Shown here in pieces: positions 17,054-27,565 of a DNA stretch of 64,000 nt. Positions within the stretch are counted from its first letter, which is position 1. Each line of letters opens with the position of its first letter. This stretch comes from Thermomicrobiales bacterium (GTDB lineage: Bacteria > Chloroflexota > Chloroflexia > Thermomicrobiales > UBA6265), in the NCBI GenBank assembly GCA_023957015.1, contig JAMLHR010000008.1:17385-81384 (forward strand), given 5' to 3'. The position numbers and the translations under genes are program-made. The notes below the pieces were generated by a model, which worked only from the letters and a program-made list of their open reading frames with translations, made no database searches and was not told the origin of the DNA.

Positions 17054-18010
17054 CTAATCAAATGTCATAAATGCGAGTGCGCCAGCACCATAGAGTCCGG
17101 TATCGCCACCAAGCGAGGAATAGACAACCGGGACATCCCTGCGCATATCCACGAACGAGTACTGCGGGATCATCTTACGCGCCGGTCCCATGAGTGCCTC
17201 GCCGAGCGTGGCGACTCCACCACCGATCACGATCATCTCGGGATCGAACATATTGATAAACGAACCGATCGAAGCACCAAGCGCGCGGCCAGCGCGCTCG
17301 AGGATCGCGATCGAGGCCTGGTGTCCTTCGGCGGCGGCCGTGGCGACAACGCCGGCGTGAATATGACCATCCGTCGCCAGTTCCCGCAGTCGATCACCAT
17401 CGGCGGTCGTCGCGACCTTCATCGCTTCCGCCTGGATAGCCCAGCCCGAGGCGTACGCTTCCAAACAACCAATACTGCCGCAGGTACAACGCGGACCGTC
17501 GATGGAAACAAGCGTATGCCCGATCTCGGCACCAAGTCCATTCTTGCCGTCTATAAGTACGCCTTCGGTGACGACACCACCACCGATACCGGTACCCAGC
17601 GCCAAATAGACCAGGTTCTTGCAGCCACGAGCGCTGCCGAACCGGAGTTCGCCGAGCGCGGCGCAATTGCCATCGTTCGCGAGGGCGACCTTACGACCCG
17701 TCAGTTGCTCAAGCTTGGAAACAACAGGAACATCACGCCAGCCGGGAAGGTTCGGTGTGTAATGCACCACACCTGTGCGCGGATTCAGAGGACCGGGCGA
17801 TGCTATTCCAACCGGGATATCGGCGCCGATACCGGCTTCCGCAGCTACGGCTGCAATCAGATCGGCAATGCGATCAATGACGGCATCCGGTCCCTGCTCG
17901 GAAAGCGTCTTCGTGCGCGACGCGTGGCCAATACTCCCATTGGCATCCAGCACTGCTACCCGGATATTGGTTCCACCAAGATCGACGCCAAGAACGTGCG
18001 GGAGTGCCAT
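17054..18010 (-). CDS. ROK family sugar kinase, probable glucokinase
   Basis: The 318-residue protein has the ATP motif GVDLGGTNIRVAV (about 8-20), the sugar-binding LANDGNCAALGE near 110 with the ND pair, ALGTGIGGGVV near 136, and the ROK zinc motif CTCGSIGCLEAYASG near 174 following an EIGHT-type histidine. Together these indicate a glucokinase or related hexose kinase feeding glycolysis; specificity within the ROK family is not certain. It is monocistronic, followed by a strong terminator, with a 138-base gap to topA upstream. Confidence 0.88.
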   Translation of the reverse strand: MALPHVLGVDLGGTNIRVAVLDANGSIGHASRTKTLSEQGPDAVIDRIADLIAAVAAEAGIGADIPVGIASPGPLNPRTGVVHYTPNLPGWRDVPVVSKLEQLTGRKVALANDGNCAALGELRFGSARGCKNLVYLALGTGIGGGVVTEGVLIDGKNGLGAEIGHTLVSIDGPRCTCGSIGCLEAYASGWAIQAEAMKVATTADGDRLRELATDGHIHAGVVATAAAEGHQASIAILERAGRALGASIGSFINMFDPEMIVIGGGVATLGEALMGPARKMIPQYSFVDMRRDVPVVYSSLGGDTGLYGAGALAFMTFD

Positions 18011-18094
18011 GAGTGACCTTTCAGGAGTTGGATATGCGGTTACGTCAGATCATCGTGCACAGAACACGATGATCAGTTGAAGTGTACAGCCAAA

Positions 18095-18126
18095 CCGCCC
18101 GGTTTCCTGTGGGGAAAACCGGGCGG
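18095..18126 (-). terminator. Terminator after topA
   Basis: CCGCCCGGTTTTCC and GGAAACCGGGCGG form a strong stem on the minus strand, followed by TTT, 23 bases past the topA stop. Confidence 0.75.
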
Positions 18127-18148
18127 CTTCATGATCCTGAGAGTGAGG

Positions 18149-20368
18149 CTACTGCTCAGAAACTATGGCGGTCTTGTCGCCCTGCCAACCGCAGGAGTTG
18201 CATTTGAGACGCTCACCACCGCGACCAATCTCGCCCAAGACTCCACCGCAATTCGGGCAGGGCTCCTTGACGGGTTTGTTCCAGGAGACGAAATCGCAGT
18301 CCGGATAACGCTCGCAGCCGTAGAACTTGCGCCCCCGCTTGGAGCGGCGTTCGACGATCTCGCCCTGATGACATGTCGGGCATTCAACACCAATACGGGT
18401 CAGGAGTGGTTTCGAGTTGCGGCACTCCGGGAAGGCGCTACATGCCATGAATTTGCCGAACTTGCCCAACTTGATCACCATCGGGCTACCGCACTTCTCG
18501 CACACCTCATCCGTTGGCTCGTCCCGAATCTTCACCCGCTCCATCGTCTGTTCGGCGTTCTTCAGCGTGGCGGTGAAGGGAGCATAGAACTCGGCCAGCG
18601 TTGGCACCCAATCGCGTTCGCCGCTGGCGATATCGTCGAGTTCGGCCTCCATCTGGGACGTGAAGTTCACATCAAAGATGTCCGGGAAGTGCTCGACCAG
18701 CAGGTCGTTGACGACGAAGCCAAGCTCAGTTGGTACTAGCTTGCGCTCTTCCAGCGTCACATAGTTGCGCGCCTGAAGTGTGGCGATCGTTGGTACATAC
18801 GTCGATGGTCGCCCGATGCCCTGCTCCTCCAGCGCCTTCACCAACGTCGCTTCCGTGAAGCGCGGAGGTGGCTGCGTAAAGTGCTGCTCTGGCAACAGCT
18901 TGAGGATATCCAGCGGTTCGCCCTCGGCCAACTCTGGCAAGGCACCCTTGTCCAGCTCATCGGTCTCGCCTTCATCGCGACCGGTCTGATAAATCGCCAT
19001 CCATCCCTGGAAGGTCACAATCGAACCGGTGGCGCGAAAGATAAACGGAGCACTCTTCGCCTCAATCTCAACCGCAGTACCGGCGGCGATATCGGCTCGA
19101 GTACTATCCAGCAGTGCCGGAGCCATCTGGCTAGCCATATAGCGTTGCCAAACCAGGTTGTACAGCCTAAACTGTGGGGCACTGAGAAACGACTTTACCG
19201 ACTGCGGATCGCGGGCGGGATTGGTTGGACGAATCGCCTCGTGCGCTTCCTGAGCGCCTTTGGCGCGACTCTTGTAGATCGGTGCAGTCCCTGGCACGTA
19301 TTCGCTACCGAATCGCTCCGCGATAACACCGCGCGTGTCCTGTTGCACCTGACTCGAGATATTCGTGGAGTCGGTTCGCATGTAGGTGATCAAACCCTGC
19401 GTGCCTTCGGCACCGAGGTCAACACCCTCGTAGAGTTCCTGGGCGAGCTGCATGGTGCGGCGCACGGAGTAGCCAAGCTTGCGCGAGGCTTCCTGCTGCA
19501 AAGTGCTGGTGGTGAAGGGTGGCTGCGGCTTACGACGCGTCTGACGTCGCTGTACCGTCTCCACCTGCCACTTGGCACCATCAAGCTGGGCAACGATATC
19601 GTTTGCCTCTTCGCCAGTGGCCAGTTCGGCCTTTCTGCCGCGAATGCGATTGATGGAGGCGCGGAACTGATCGCGCTTTGTTGACTTGCCATCGGTGAGC
19701 TTGGTCAGATCGGCATCGAGGCTCCAATACTCAACAGGTTGGAACGCCTCGATCTCGCGCTCACGCTCGACAACAATGCGCATCGCCGCCGATTGAACCC
19801 GGCCTGCCGAAAGGCCACGCTTCACCTTCTTCCAGAGAAGCGGGCTGACACTGTAACCGACAATGCGATCAAGGATGCGGCGGGCCTGCTGCGCATCTAC
19901 CAGATCCATATCGATCTCGCGCGGATGCTCCATCGCTGCTGTCACTGCGCTCGGTGTGATCTCGTGAAAGACCACGCGGTGCACCGGCTTGTTCTCGGCC
20001 TCGGTGGCTGCCACCAAATGCCAGGCAATCGCCTCACCCTCGCGGTCAGGGTCGGTCGCGAGATAGATTTCCTTGTGCGCCTGGACGCTGCTCTTGAGCT
20101 CCTTGACCAACTTGCTCTTGTCTCGGGGAATCAGGTATTTCGGCTCAAAATCCGCATCGACATTGACGCCCATGGTGCTCTTCGGCAAATCGCGCACGTG
20201 GCCCATAGAGGCCTTCACGGTATAACCACGCCCAAGGTAGCGACCGATTGTCTTCGCTTTGGCGGGAGACTCCACGATCACCAGCTTGCCGCGCCCGGCA
20301 GAGGGCGTTTTAGCCTTGCTCTTGACGGCCGGTTTACGAGTGGTTTTGGATGGTGTTGCTGTCGACAT
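18149..20368 (-). CDS. topA: DNA topoisomerase I
   Basis: This type IA topoisomerase relaxes negative supercoils. After a basic leader of about 28 residues, the TOPRIM domain starts with KLVIVESPAKAKTIGRYLG, and DPDREGEAIAWHL holds the acidic metal site. The catalytic tyrosine is in GLITYMRTDSTN near residue 327. The C-terminus carries three zinc-ribbon repeats (CEKCGSPM...C, CPTCHQGE...C, CPNCGGV...CNSCGW), which bind single-stranded DNA. Length (739) is normal. dprA lies upstream with a 121-base gap; that topA-dprA pairing is common in bacteria. Confidence 0.97.
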   Translation of the reverse strand: MSTATPSKTTRKPAVKSKAKTPSAGRGKLVIVESPAKAKTIGRYLGRGYTVKASMGHVRDLPKSTMGVNVDADFEPKYLIPRDKSKLVKELKSSVQAHKEIYLATDPDREGEAIAWHLVAATEAENKPVHRVVFHEITPSAVTAAMEHPREIDMDLVDAQQARRILDRIVGYSVSPLLWKKVKRGLSAGRVQSAAMRIVVEREREIEAFQPVEYWSLDADLTKLTDGKSTKRDQFRASINRIRGRKAELATGEEANDIVAQLDGAKWQVETVQRRQTRRKPQPPFTTSTLQQEASRKLGYSVRRTMQLAQELYEGVDLGAEGTQGLITYMRTDSTNISSQVQQDTRGVIAERFGSEYVPGTAPIYKSRAKGAQEAHEAIRPTNPARDPQSVKSFLSAPQFRLYNLVWQRYMASQMAPALLDSTRADIAAGTAVEIEAKSAPFIFRATGSIVTFQGWMAIYQTGRDEGETDELDKGALPELAEGEPLDILKLLPEQHFTQPPPRFTEATLVKALEEQGIGRPSTYVPTIATLQARNYVTLEERKLVPTELGFVVNDLLVEHFPDIFDVNFTSQMEAELDDIASGERDWVPTLAEFYAPFTATLKNAEQTMERVKIRDEPTDEVCEKCGSPMVIKLGKFGKFMACSAFPECRNSKPLLTRIGVECPTCHQGEIVERRSKRGRKFYGCERYPDCDFVSWNKPVKEPCPNCGGVLGEIGRGGERLKCNSCGWQGDKTAIVSEQ

Positions 20369-20489
20369 GCGAACTCAGTTCCTAAATACACGTTAATGAA
20401 AGCACCACATGACGTGATGAATGCCTCTTCTACGATTCGTAGCGTAGCGGACGTTGTCAAACTGATACTGAAATGTGAACCCGGCTATG

Positions 20490-21596
20490 TCAAGTGCGAA
20501 TGTAAAAACCTGCACCAACTGACCGCGCAAGTCCCTGTAGTTCAAGCATCATCAGCTGACCAGATACGTCAGGCACCGGTCGAGAAGCCTTCTCGGCGAT
20601 ATCGTCGATATGCTGTGCTTGGCCTGTCAGAAGGCTCAGGAGATGGCGATCCTCTGAGGACAGGGGCAGGGCGGTTTGAACGGGTTCCATAGGCGCCGAG
20701 ACCCGCCGAATATGCAGATCCTCCAGGATATCCTCGGCGTTGCGCACCATGGTGGCACCTTCGCGAATGATACGCAGGCAGCCAGCACTGGCCGAAGCAT
20801 GCACCGGCCCCGGGACCGCAAAGGCATCTCTTCCCTGCTCCGCCGCGAAGTTCACGGTGAGCAGAGCGCCCGAACGATCGGGTGCTTCGGTGACGACGAC
20901 TCCGAGCGCAAGTCCGCTAATAATGCGATTACGGGGCGGGAAGTTAAACCTGTCCGGCTTGGTGCCCGGCGCATAATCGCTGATCACCGCACCCTGATCG
21001 GAAATGCGTCTGGCGAGATCACGATGCTCACCTGGATAGATCACATCGATACCGCTTCCAAGCACGGCGATGGTACGACCGCCAGCTTCCAGCGCGGCCC
21101 GATGGGCGACGCCATCAACACCGAGCGCAAGACCGGAGACGATGCTAACGCCAGCCTGGGCAAGGTCGTAAGCGATCCGATAGGTGACATCACGGCCATA
21201 GACAGTGGCTCGGCGGGTACCGACAATCGCCACAGAAACGGAATCCGTCTCCTGCAACTGACCACGGATGTAGATAACGGGTGGTGGTGCCGGTATCTCC
21301 CGCAGCAATGCGGGATACTCATCGTCCAGCCAACACGCCACGCGCACACCGCCCCGAGTCGACCTCTCCCATAGTTCCTCGACATTGAGAGAGTCGCGAG
21401 CGGTCAGAATCTCGGCGGCCGTACGGGCATCAAGGGCGGAACGAAGTTCCTGAGCGGAGGCGTGCCAGGCATCCTGTACGCTTCCGAAGTGTTCCAGCAT
21501 GATACGAAACCGACCAGGACCGATCTGCGAAACCTGCTTCATCGCCAGCCACCAGGCACTTTCCGGTAAGGTCGTGTGGGTGCCTGTTTCGCTCAT
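20490..21596 (-). CDS. dprA: DNA-processing protein DprA
   Basis: DprA loads RecA onto incoming single-stranded DNA during natural transformation. The 368-residue protein has the Rossmann-like core: VAIVGTRRATVYG (about 118), SGLALGVDGVAHRAAL near 150, AVLGSGIDVIYP, FPPRNRIISGL near 216 and SGALLTVNFAAEQGRDAFAVPG near 240. An N-terminal helical domain and a C-terminal winged-helix-like segment (SGQLMMLELQGLARSVGAGFY) frame it. It precedes topA on the same strand. No other competence gene is in the window. Confidence 0.95.
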   Translation of the reverse strand: MSETGTHTTLPESAWWLAMKQVSQIGPGRFRIMLEHFGSVQDAWHASAQELRSALDARTAAEILTARDSLNVEELWERSTRGGVRVACWLDDEYPALLREIPAPPPVIYIRGQLQETDSVSVAIVGTRRATVYGRDVTYRIAYDLAQAGVSIVSGLALGVDGVAHRAALEAGGRTIAVLGSGIDVIYPGEHRDLARRISDQGAVISDYAPGTKPDRFNFPPRNRIISGLALGVVVTEAPDRSGALLTVNFAAEQGRDAFAVPGPVHASASAGCLRIIREGATMVRNAEDILEDLHIRRVSAPMEPVQTALPLSSEDRHLLSLLTGQAQHIDDIAEKASRPVPDVSGQLMMLELQGLARSVGAGFYIRT

Positions 21597-21652
21597 CGGA
21601 GCTTCCTTCTATACTGTCTCAACATCGGTCAGAACCATTGAAAGGTGACGTA

Positions 21653-22430
21653 ATGGTACGCACAAATACGGTCAAAGAGAAACTCGCGGCGGGCGAACAT
21701 GTGTTCGGATGCTTCAATCCGCTCAGCTCTCCCGAAGTAGTGGAGATTCTGGCTCTAGCAGGCTTCGATTTCGTCCTGCTGGACAACGAGCACGGCCCGC
21801 TGACGGCGGAAACAGCGTATCGGCTGATTCTCGCGGCGGAGGCTCGTGGGATCGAGCCGCCTTCGCGCGAGTCGGCGTCCGCGATAAGCAGGAAGTTCTG
21901 AAGTTCCTGGATGCTGGCGCCACCGCGTTATGACGCCACAGGTGAATAACGCCGCCGAGGCAGCCGCTGCCATTGCTGGTACCAAGTTCTACACCGAGGG
22001 TGTGCGTGGACTGGCCGGTATGCGGACGTTTGATTTTGGCATGAACGGATCGCTGGACTCATTCGTGACCCCACTCAACGATCGCGTGCTCAACATGATC
22101 CAGTTCGAACATGTTGACACGTTGGAGCACCTCGACGACATGCTGGCCCTGGACGGCCTCGACGTTCTCTTCATCGGACCGAGTGACCTTGCGCAGTCGT
22201 TGGGGTTACCCGGGCAACCAAACCATCCCGAGGTAACCAGGGTTGCCGATCAGGTGATCGCCCGTTGTCAGGCCGCAGGTGTGAAGACGGGAACCGTGGC
22301 TTATTCTTCGGCGCTAGTTGCGAACTGCCTGGATCGTGGATTCGACATGATCGTGGCAAGTGTGACGGCTTTTATCGGCAATGCTGCGATCGGATATCTT
22401 GCCGATGCCAAATCTCATGGGGCCGGATAA
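21653..22430 (+). pseudogene. HpcH/HpaI aldolase family gene, broken by two frameshifts
   Basis: The intact family cleaves 4-hydroxy-2-oxo acids or relatives in aromatic catabolism. The reading begins at ATG 21653 (AAAGGTGA upstream) and gives VFGCFNPLSSPEVVEILALA and LLDNEHGPLTAE. It then leaves frame near 21855: the next piece, FARVGVRDKQEVLKFLDAGAT, is in a second frame, and MTPQVNNAAEAAAAIAG to the stop at 22430 is in a third. The C-terminal part keeps GLDVLFIGPSDLAQSLG. Both breaks fit one-base losses, so either this is a recent pseudogene or the sequence has two deletion errors; all pieces remain well conserved. Confidence 0.85.
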
Positions 22431-22667
22431 TGCAGATTGCACAGCCGGATAGACATGTGGGTCATTGTCTCCCAGGAACGGCTGTGGTACTGTGCTTAAA
22501 GATTGTGAAAGGCTTGAGGGCCCACATTCCGGTGCGATGATGCACTCAGCGCAATGGCGGTGGATTGAGAAACGAAATCCTGATCGTCAACTGTGCTGAC
22601 GCAGTGTATCCTCGTTCAAATTACGGTTCTATCGTGTTGAGTTTGTGCCAAGGGGAGAGGAGCAAGG

Positions 22668-23822
22668 ATGGCTGCTGAGCCACAAACCACCACTTCTGCC
22701 GTTTCGAATGGCAAGGGCGACGCTCCATTGCTTGAAGTTAAGAATCTGCAGACGCAGTTCTTTACTCAGGATGGCGTTGTACGGGCTGTCGACAACGTTT
22801 CGTTCTACATCAAACCTGGTGAAACTCTGGGTGTGGTGGGCGAATCTGGTTCCGGCAAGAGCATCACCGGGCTTTCGCTGATGCGGCTAATCCCAAGCCC
22901 TCCAGGAAAGATCGTGAACGGCGAAGTTATCTTCCAGGGCAAAGATGTCCTGAAGATGAGCGACGAGCAGGTCCGGAATATCCGCGGCAATGAGATTGCC
23001 ATGATTTTCCAGGATCCGATGACCTCTCTGAACCCGGTGTTGACCATCAATCGGCAGATCAGCGAATCACTGATCCTGCACATGGGTATGAACAAGGAGC
23101 AGGCGAAGGCCCGCGCTATTGAACTGCTCAAGATGGTCGGTATCCCGAACGCGGAAGCTCGCGTCGATCAATACCCTCACCAGTTCTCCGGTGGTATGCG
23201 TCAGCGCGTGATGATCGCTATGGCGCTCTCCTGCAATCCGAAGCTGCTGATCGCCGACGAGCCGACCACCGCGCTCGACGTGACGATTCAGGCCCAGATT
23301 CTGGATCTGATGCGTAACCTGCAGAAGGAAACCGGTGCCGGTGTGATGATGATCACCCACTCGATGGGTGTGGTGGCCGGTATGGCCGACCGCGTACAGG
23401 TTATGTACGCCGGTCACATCGTGGAAACCGCGACGACCGAAGAGATCTTCGCCAATCCTCGTCACCCGTATACCATCGGTCTGATGAAGTCGATCCCGCG
23501 CCTTGATGCGCGAAGCAAGGAAAAGCTCCAGCCGATCCGCGGTCTTCCACCTGATCTTATTGACCTGCCGGATATGTGCCCGTTCGTACCGCGCTGCAAC
23601 TATGCGCGAGCCGAGTGCGAGGCCAAGAATCCGCCATTGATGGAGGTTTCTCCGGGTCACCTGAGCGCCTGCTGGTTCTACAAGGAAGTCAGCAAGGACG
23701 ATGATCAGGACGAAATCGCGGCCAAGTACGGTCACCCGATCCCATCTGATGCAGCTGCTGAGGCCGATCCGGATGCTCCGGATCTCGGAGTCAGCTCCGC
23801 CCAGATGTCGAATCCACACTAG
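22668..23822 (+). CDS. oppD: Oligopeptide/dipeptide-type ABC transporter ATP-binding protein OppD
   Basis: The 384-residue ATPase energises a peptide/nickel-class importer. Walker [12 protein letters not shown] lies at about 58-68, the signature [10 protein letters not shown] near 172, Walker [10 protein letters not shown] near 194, and [19 protein letters not shown] contains the switch histidine. The C-terminal oligo_HPY region ([19 protein letters not shown]) has the usual cysteine cluster. GGGGAGAGGAG precedes the ATG. It is followed 17 bases later by oppF. No permease or binding protein is adjacent, which is unusual. Confidence 0.93.
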   Translation: MAAEPQTTTSAVSNGKGDAPLLEVKNLQTQFFTQDGVVRAVDNVSFYIKPGETLGVVGESGSGKSITGLSLMRLIPSPPGKIVNGEVIFQGKDVLKMSDEQVRNIRGNEIAMIFQDPMTSLNPVLTINRQISESLILHMGMNKEQAKARAIELLKMVGIPNAEARVDQYPHQFSGGMRQRVMIAMALSCNPKLLIADEPTTALDVTIQAQILDLMRNLQKETGAGVMMITHSMGVVAGMADRVQVMYAGHIVETATTEEIFANPRHPYTIGLMKSIPRLDARSKEKLQPIRGLPPDLIDLPDMCPFVPRCNYARAECEAKNPPLMEVSPGHLSACWFYKEVSKDDDQDEIAAKYGHPIPSDAAAEADPDAPDLGVSSAQMSNPH

Positions 23823-23839
23823 TCAGCGGAGGAGTAACC

Positions 23840-24871
23840 ATGTCTGCTGTGATCGAACAGCCGCAAACTGCAGCGCCAGCCAATAGCGCTCCGCTGCTGG
23901 ATGTCAAGAATTTGGTGATGCACTTCCCGTTGACGGAGGGTATCATCTTCCAGCGCCAGGTTGGTGCCGTGCAGGCCGTGGATGGCGTTAGCTTCCACGT
24001 GAACCGCGGTGAGACGCTCGGACTCGTGGGTGAGTCCGGTTGTGGCAAGTCCACCACCGGCCGCGCGATTCTGCAGCTCTACAAACCAACCTCGGGCGAA
24101 GTCAACTTCGACGGCAAGGATCTAACCAAGCTGGATGGTGGCGATATGCGCAAGATGCGCCGTCACCTGCAGATGGTATTTCAGGATCCATACGCATCGT
24201 TGAATCCGCGCATGACGGTCGGTAACATCGTTTCCGAACCCATGCAGATCCACAAGCTGGTGCCGAAGAATGAGCGCACCCAGCGCGTGCAGGAGCTCCT
24301 ACAGACAGTAGGTCTCAACCCCTACTTTGCCAACCGCTATCCTCACGAGTTCTCGGGTGGTCAGCGTCAGCGTATCGGTATCGCCCGCGCGCTCGCCGCC
24401 AATCCGGACTTCATCGTCTGCGACGAGCCGGTCTCGGCGTTGGACGTGTCGATTCAGGCGCAGGTAGTGAACCTCCTTGAGGATCTGCAGGACAAGCTGG
24501 GTCTGACGTATCTCTTCATTGCCCATGACCTCTCGGTCGTCCGCCATATCTCCGATCGCGTTGCCGTGATGTACCTCGGCAAGATCGTGGAGATGGCCGA
24601 CCGCAATGCGTTGTACGATGATCCGTTGCACCCGTACACCAAGGCGTTGCTCTCCGCCGTGCCGATTCCGGATCCGGTGATTGAGCGCAAGCGCGAGCGC
24701 ATCATCCTCACGGGTGACGTTCCCAGCCCGATCAACCCACCGTCTGGCTGCCACTTCCACACACGCTGCCCGTATGTGATGGATGTCTGCAAGCAGCAGG
24801 ACCCGGCATTCGTCGATCAGGGCGGCGGACACTTCGTGGCCTGCCATCTGTATCCGGGTTCAACCACGTAG
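23840..24871 (+). CDS. oppF: Oligopeptide/dipeptide-type ABC transporter ATP-binding protein OppF
   Basis: This is the partner ATPase of OppD, 343 residues. Walker [13 protein letters not shown] is near residue 63, the signature [15 protein letters not shown] near 171, Walker [13 protein letters not shown] near 193, and the oligo_HPY tail contains [18 protein letters not shown]. Peptide-class importers use an OppD-OppF heterodimer. The GGAGG before the ATG and the 17-base gap indicate co-expression with oppD. A terminator follows, so this two-gene unit holds ATPases only; its membrane partners must be elsewhere. Confidence 0.93.
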   Translation: MSAVIEQPQTAAPANSAPLLDVKNLVMHFPLTEGIIFQRQVGAVQAVDGVSFHVNRGETLGLVGESGCGKSTTGRAILQLYKPTSGEVNFDGKDLTKLDGGDMRKMRRHLQMVFQDPYASLNPRMTVGNIVSEPMQIHKLVPKNERTQRVQELLQTVGLNPYFANRYPHEFSGGQRQRIGIARALAANPDFIVCDEPVSALDVSIQAQVVNLLEDLQDKLGLTYLFIAHDLSVVRHISDRVAVMYLGKIVEMADRNALYDDPLHPYTKALLSAVPIPDPVIERKRERIILTGDVPSPINPPSGCHFHTRCPYVMDVCKQQDPAFVDQGGGHFVACHLYPGSTT

Positions 24872-24896
24872 GATTCGTACCTGACGTACACTTAAG

Positions 24897-24930
24897 CGCG
24901 GGAGAGCGTATCTACGCTCCCCGCGTTTCT
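24897..24930 (+). terminator. Intrinsic terminator after oppF
   Basis: CGCGGGAGAGCGTA pairs (one bulge) with TACGCTCCCCGCG, followed by TTTCTGTTT. It closes the oppDF unit before the protease gene. Confidence 0.75.
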
Positions 24931-24944
24931 GTTTAGAGGTGCCC

Positions 24945-25616
24945 GTGGGATTCTCGAATCGCTCAACCCAGGACGTTATCTACATTCTCGTGTCCTTCGT
25001 GATCGCCATCACGATCCACGAGTTCATGCACGCCTACACCGCCTATAAACTGGGCGATGATACCGCCAAACGACTTGGGCGTATCACCTTCAATCCGATC
25101 TCCCACTTCGATCCAATCGGGTTCTTCGGGATGGTGATGATCGCACTTGGTTACCCGTTCATCGGTTGGGGCAAACCAGTACCGGTTCAACCCGGAAACT
25201 TCCGCGGTCGTTGGGCACGGCGACGTAAGGAAGGCATGCTTCTGGTAGCGGCTGCAGGGCCACTGAGCAATATCGCGCAAGCGATCATCGCCGCCGTTCC
25301 CTTCCAGATCATGTGGCGGGAGGGTATCGGCTCTCGCGACGCTATGATGTTTCTGCAAACCTTCATCTCGATAAACCTGCTCCTGGCGGCGTTCAACATG
25401 ATCCCGATTCCACCGCTGGATGGTTACAAGATCCTCACCGGTATTCTGCCCAGCTTCTGGACACCGATCCTGCGACCTCTGGAGCAATACGGCTTCATGA
25501 TCCTGATCCTGTTCATCTTCGTTGGGAATCGTATGGGTGGTGGATCAGTGCTGAGCGCCATGACCAGTCCGGTCATAAATGCCCTCCAACAGATCGTCTA
25601 TGTGGGACTGATATGA
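24945..25616 (+). CDS. Site-2-protease family (M50) membrane protein
   Basis: The 223-residue polytopic protein has the intramembrane metalloprotease motif ITIHEFMHAYTAY (HExxH) near residue 23 and the second zinc site NMIPIPPLDGYK near 150. This is the short rhomboid-like Rv1735/YwhC type with no PDZ domain. The substrate is unknown. A GTG at 24945 with AGAGG upstream is chosen; another GTG lies two codons earlier. The stop overlaps the next gene in an ATGA arrangement, starting a tight run through scpB. Confidence 0.87.
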   Translation: MGFSNRSTQDVIYILVSFVIAITIHEFMHAYTAYKLGDDTAKRLGRITFNPISHFDPIGFFGMVMIALGYPFIGWGKPVPVQPGNFRGRWARRRKEGMLLVAAAGPLSNIAQAIIAAVPFQIMWREGIGSRDAMMFLQTFISINLLLAAFNMIPIPPLDGYKILTGILPSFWTPILRPLEQYGFMILILFIFVGNRMGGGSVLSAMTSPVINALQQIVYVGLI

Positions 25617-26149
25617 ACATGAGTCTCAGTCTCCCCTACCGCTTGCGCCAGGTGCGTGCGTACTCCGCGACATCCCAAGACATTGCACCAACGCTCTGTG
25701 CTGACGCTCAGCATCGCCTCACCGAGCCCATGGCGCACCAGTTCAGGATTCTTCCCAAAGGCGATCAGCGACATTTGGTCGCGGTCTACCAGCGTCTCCT
25801 GAACGAGACTGACGATGACGACACGATCACCGCCGGTTTGATACACGATGTCGGGAAGGCCTGTGCCAAGTGTCGGATCACACTGATGGATCGAGGATTC
25901 CACGTCATTCTGTCTCGCATCGCTAAAGGGCCATACCGCGCCTTCGCGACGCGTGAGACAGCTCCGGGCTGGTGCCGAGGGCTCCACCGACTAGCAAATC
26001 ATGCCGAACGCGGAGCATTGGCGGCTGAGCAGGCTGGTTACAACGACCGCGTTATCTATCTCATCCGCTGCCATGAGCGTGGTGGAGACCCATCTGACAC
26101 ACAACTCGCGTTGCTCAGACGCATCGACGACGAAGTCTGGCGCAGCTAA
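25613..26149 (+). CDS. HD-domain protein
   Basis: The 178-residue protein carries a short HD-type metal phosphohydrolase signature: HRLTEPMAHQFRILPKGDQRH, then TAGLIHDVGKA (the HD pair) near residue 81 and HAERGALAAEQAG near 130. HD proteins hydrolyse nucleotides or phosphates; the substrate is unknown. The ATG at 25613 overlaps the protease stop, and the stop overlaps the scpA start, so it is embedded in a translationally coupled operon with chromosome-segregation genes. Similar HD genes often sit beside scpA in this phylum (inference from memory). Confidence 0.78.
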   Translation: MNMSLSLPYRLRQVRAYSATSQDIAPTLCADAQHRLTEPMAHQFRILPKGDQRHLVAVYQRLLNETDDDDTITAGLIHDVGKACAKCRITLMDRGFHVILSRIAKGPYRAFATRETAPGWCRGLHRLANHAERGALAAEQAGYNDRVIYLIRCHERGGDPSDTQLALLRRIDDEVWRS

Positions 26150-26940
26150 TGGCCAGTGATCACGGGGAGCTGCCGCTCCATGGCTACCAGACTCGACTGC
26201 CATCGTTCGAGGGTCCACTTGATCTCCTGCTTCATCTGATCGAACGGCAGAAGCTGGATATCAGCGAAGTGTCTTTGGTAGCGGTGACAGATCAGTTTCT
26301 GGATCATGTCGCAAAGCTGGACCAACGGGCTCCACACATCATCGCTGAGTTCACGAGCGTTGGCACCAGACTGACGGTGCTTAAAAGCCGGTGGTTGTTA
26401 CCGAAACCACCCATAACTGACGACGAGGTTTCACCTGACCCTGATGATCTGGTAGAACAGCTCCGAGCATATCAGCAACTCAAGAAGGCGGCCGCCCAAC
26501 TCGGCCAGCGCGTCGACGAAGGTCTCACTTCATACACCAGCACCGGCGTTGGTCCCATTGTGCGGGTTCAGTCCACCGAAAATGTCAGACTGGCGACCTA
26601 TGAACCAAAGGTGCTACTGGCCGCGATTCGCCGCCGCTTGTCGGTGGTGCCCAAAACGATCCAGGCCATCCGCACTCGCAAAATCGTGAGCATCCGCGAG
26701 ATGACGGATCGTATTCTGACGGCGGTGACCGAGCGTGGCCGAGTGAGCTTCTCCTCAATGACGGAAGATGCACGAACCCGTACCGACCGGGCGACCGCGT
26801 TCCTGGCTACGTTGGTGCTTGTACGTCGGCAAATCATCAGCGCTGAACAGAATGATCTCTTCAGCGATATCGCACTGATCAAAGGCAGTGAGGTGGATCC
26901 GGATACGCTGATTGATATGGAGAGCGATTTTGTCAACTGA
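26149..26940 (+). CDS. scpA: Segregation and condensation protein A
   Basis: ScpA is the kleisin that bridges SMC heads in the bacterial condensin. The 263-residue protein opens with the typical SFEGPLDLLLHLIERQKLDI (about 19-38), followed by VTDQFLDHV and a winged-helix C-terminus (FLATLVLVRRQIISAEQNDLFSDI). It overlaps the HD gene by one base upstream and scpB by eleven bases downstream. The scpA-scpB order is nearly universal. Confidence 0.95.
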   Translation: MASDHGELPLHGYQTRLPSFEGPLDLLLHLIERQKLDISEVSLVAVTDQFLDHVAKLDQRAPHIIAEFTSVGTRLTVLKSRWLLPKPPITDDEVSPDPDDLVEQLRAYQQLKKAAAQLGQRVDEGLTSYTSTGVGPIVRVQSTENVRLATYEPKVLLAAIRRRLSVVPKTIQAIRTRKIVSIREMTDRILTAVTERGRVSFSSMTEDARTRTDRATAFLATLVLVRRQIISAEQNDLFSDIALIKGSEVDPDTLIDMESDFVN

Positions 26941-27565
26941 TGCTGCTGCACAACCTGGACTACCCGCCGAATGGTTACCCGCTGACTACACCACTGTGGA
27001 GTTGGCGGCACTGATCGAGGCGATCCTGCTGGTATCACCCGAACCACCCACGATCGAAGAGATCGCCGCGGGGACTGAGTTGGCAACCGACGAGATCGAA
27101 ACCGGCCTGGCGTTGCTGGAACAGCGAACCGATCGCGGTTGGCTGGTGCAGCGTCACGGTCGCCGACTCTCGTTGGCGACCAATCCTCGCTACGCGGATC
27201 GCGTGCGAATGTTTCTCGGACTGGATCGCGAAGCCAAGCTGAGTTCGGCCTCGCTGGAGGCACTGGCACTGGTGGCATATCAGCAACCCGTGACTCGTGC
27301 CGAAGTGGAACGAATCCGTGGCGTTGACTCATCCGGCGTACTGGCCACGCTCCACGCCCGCGGACTGATCGAGCCGGTGGCACGCCTGGCAACAGTCGGC
27401 AATCCGATCCAATACGGCACCACGGCTCTCTTTCTCAACCACTTCGGATTGCAGTCTCTGGATGATTTGCCGCCGATCGGGGTGATCAATGGCAAGGATG
27501 GTGCCGAGATGCTGGCCGCAGCCCAGGCAGAAGCGTGGACAGACGAAACGAGCGAGGGCGAATGA
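26930..27565 (+). CDS. scpB: Segregation and condensation protein B
   Basis: ScpB is the kite subunit that dimerises on ScpA in SMC-ScpAB. The 211-residue protein contains two winged-helix modules: ELAALIEAILLVSPEPPTIEEIA near 18-40 and SASLEALALVAYQQPVTRAEVERIRGVDS near 105-133, the latter being the family signature. The TTG at 26930 is chosen for its GGAGAG site within the end of scpA; a TTG six codons earlier is possible. The stop overlaps the kinase start as ATGA. Confidence 0.94.
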   Translation: MSTDAAAQPGLPAEWLPADYTTVELAALIEAILLVSPEPPTIEEIAAGTELATDEIETGLALLEQRTDRGWLVQRHGRRLSLATNPRYADRVRMFLGLDREAKLSSASLEALALVAYQQPVTRAEVERIRGVDSSGVLATLHARGLIEPVARLATVGNPIQYGTTALFLNHFGLQSLDDLPPIGVINGKDGAEMLAAAQAEAWTDETSEGE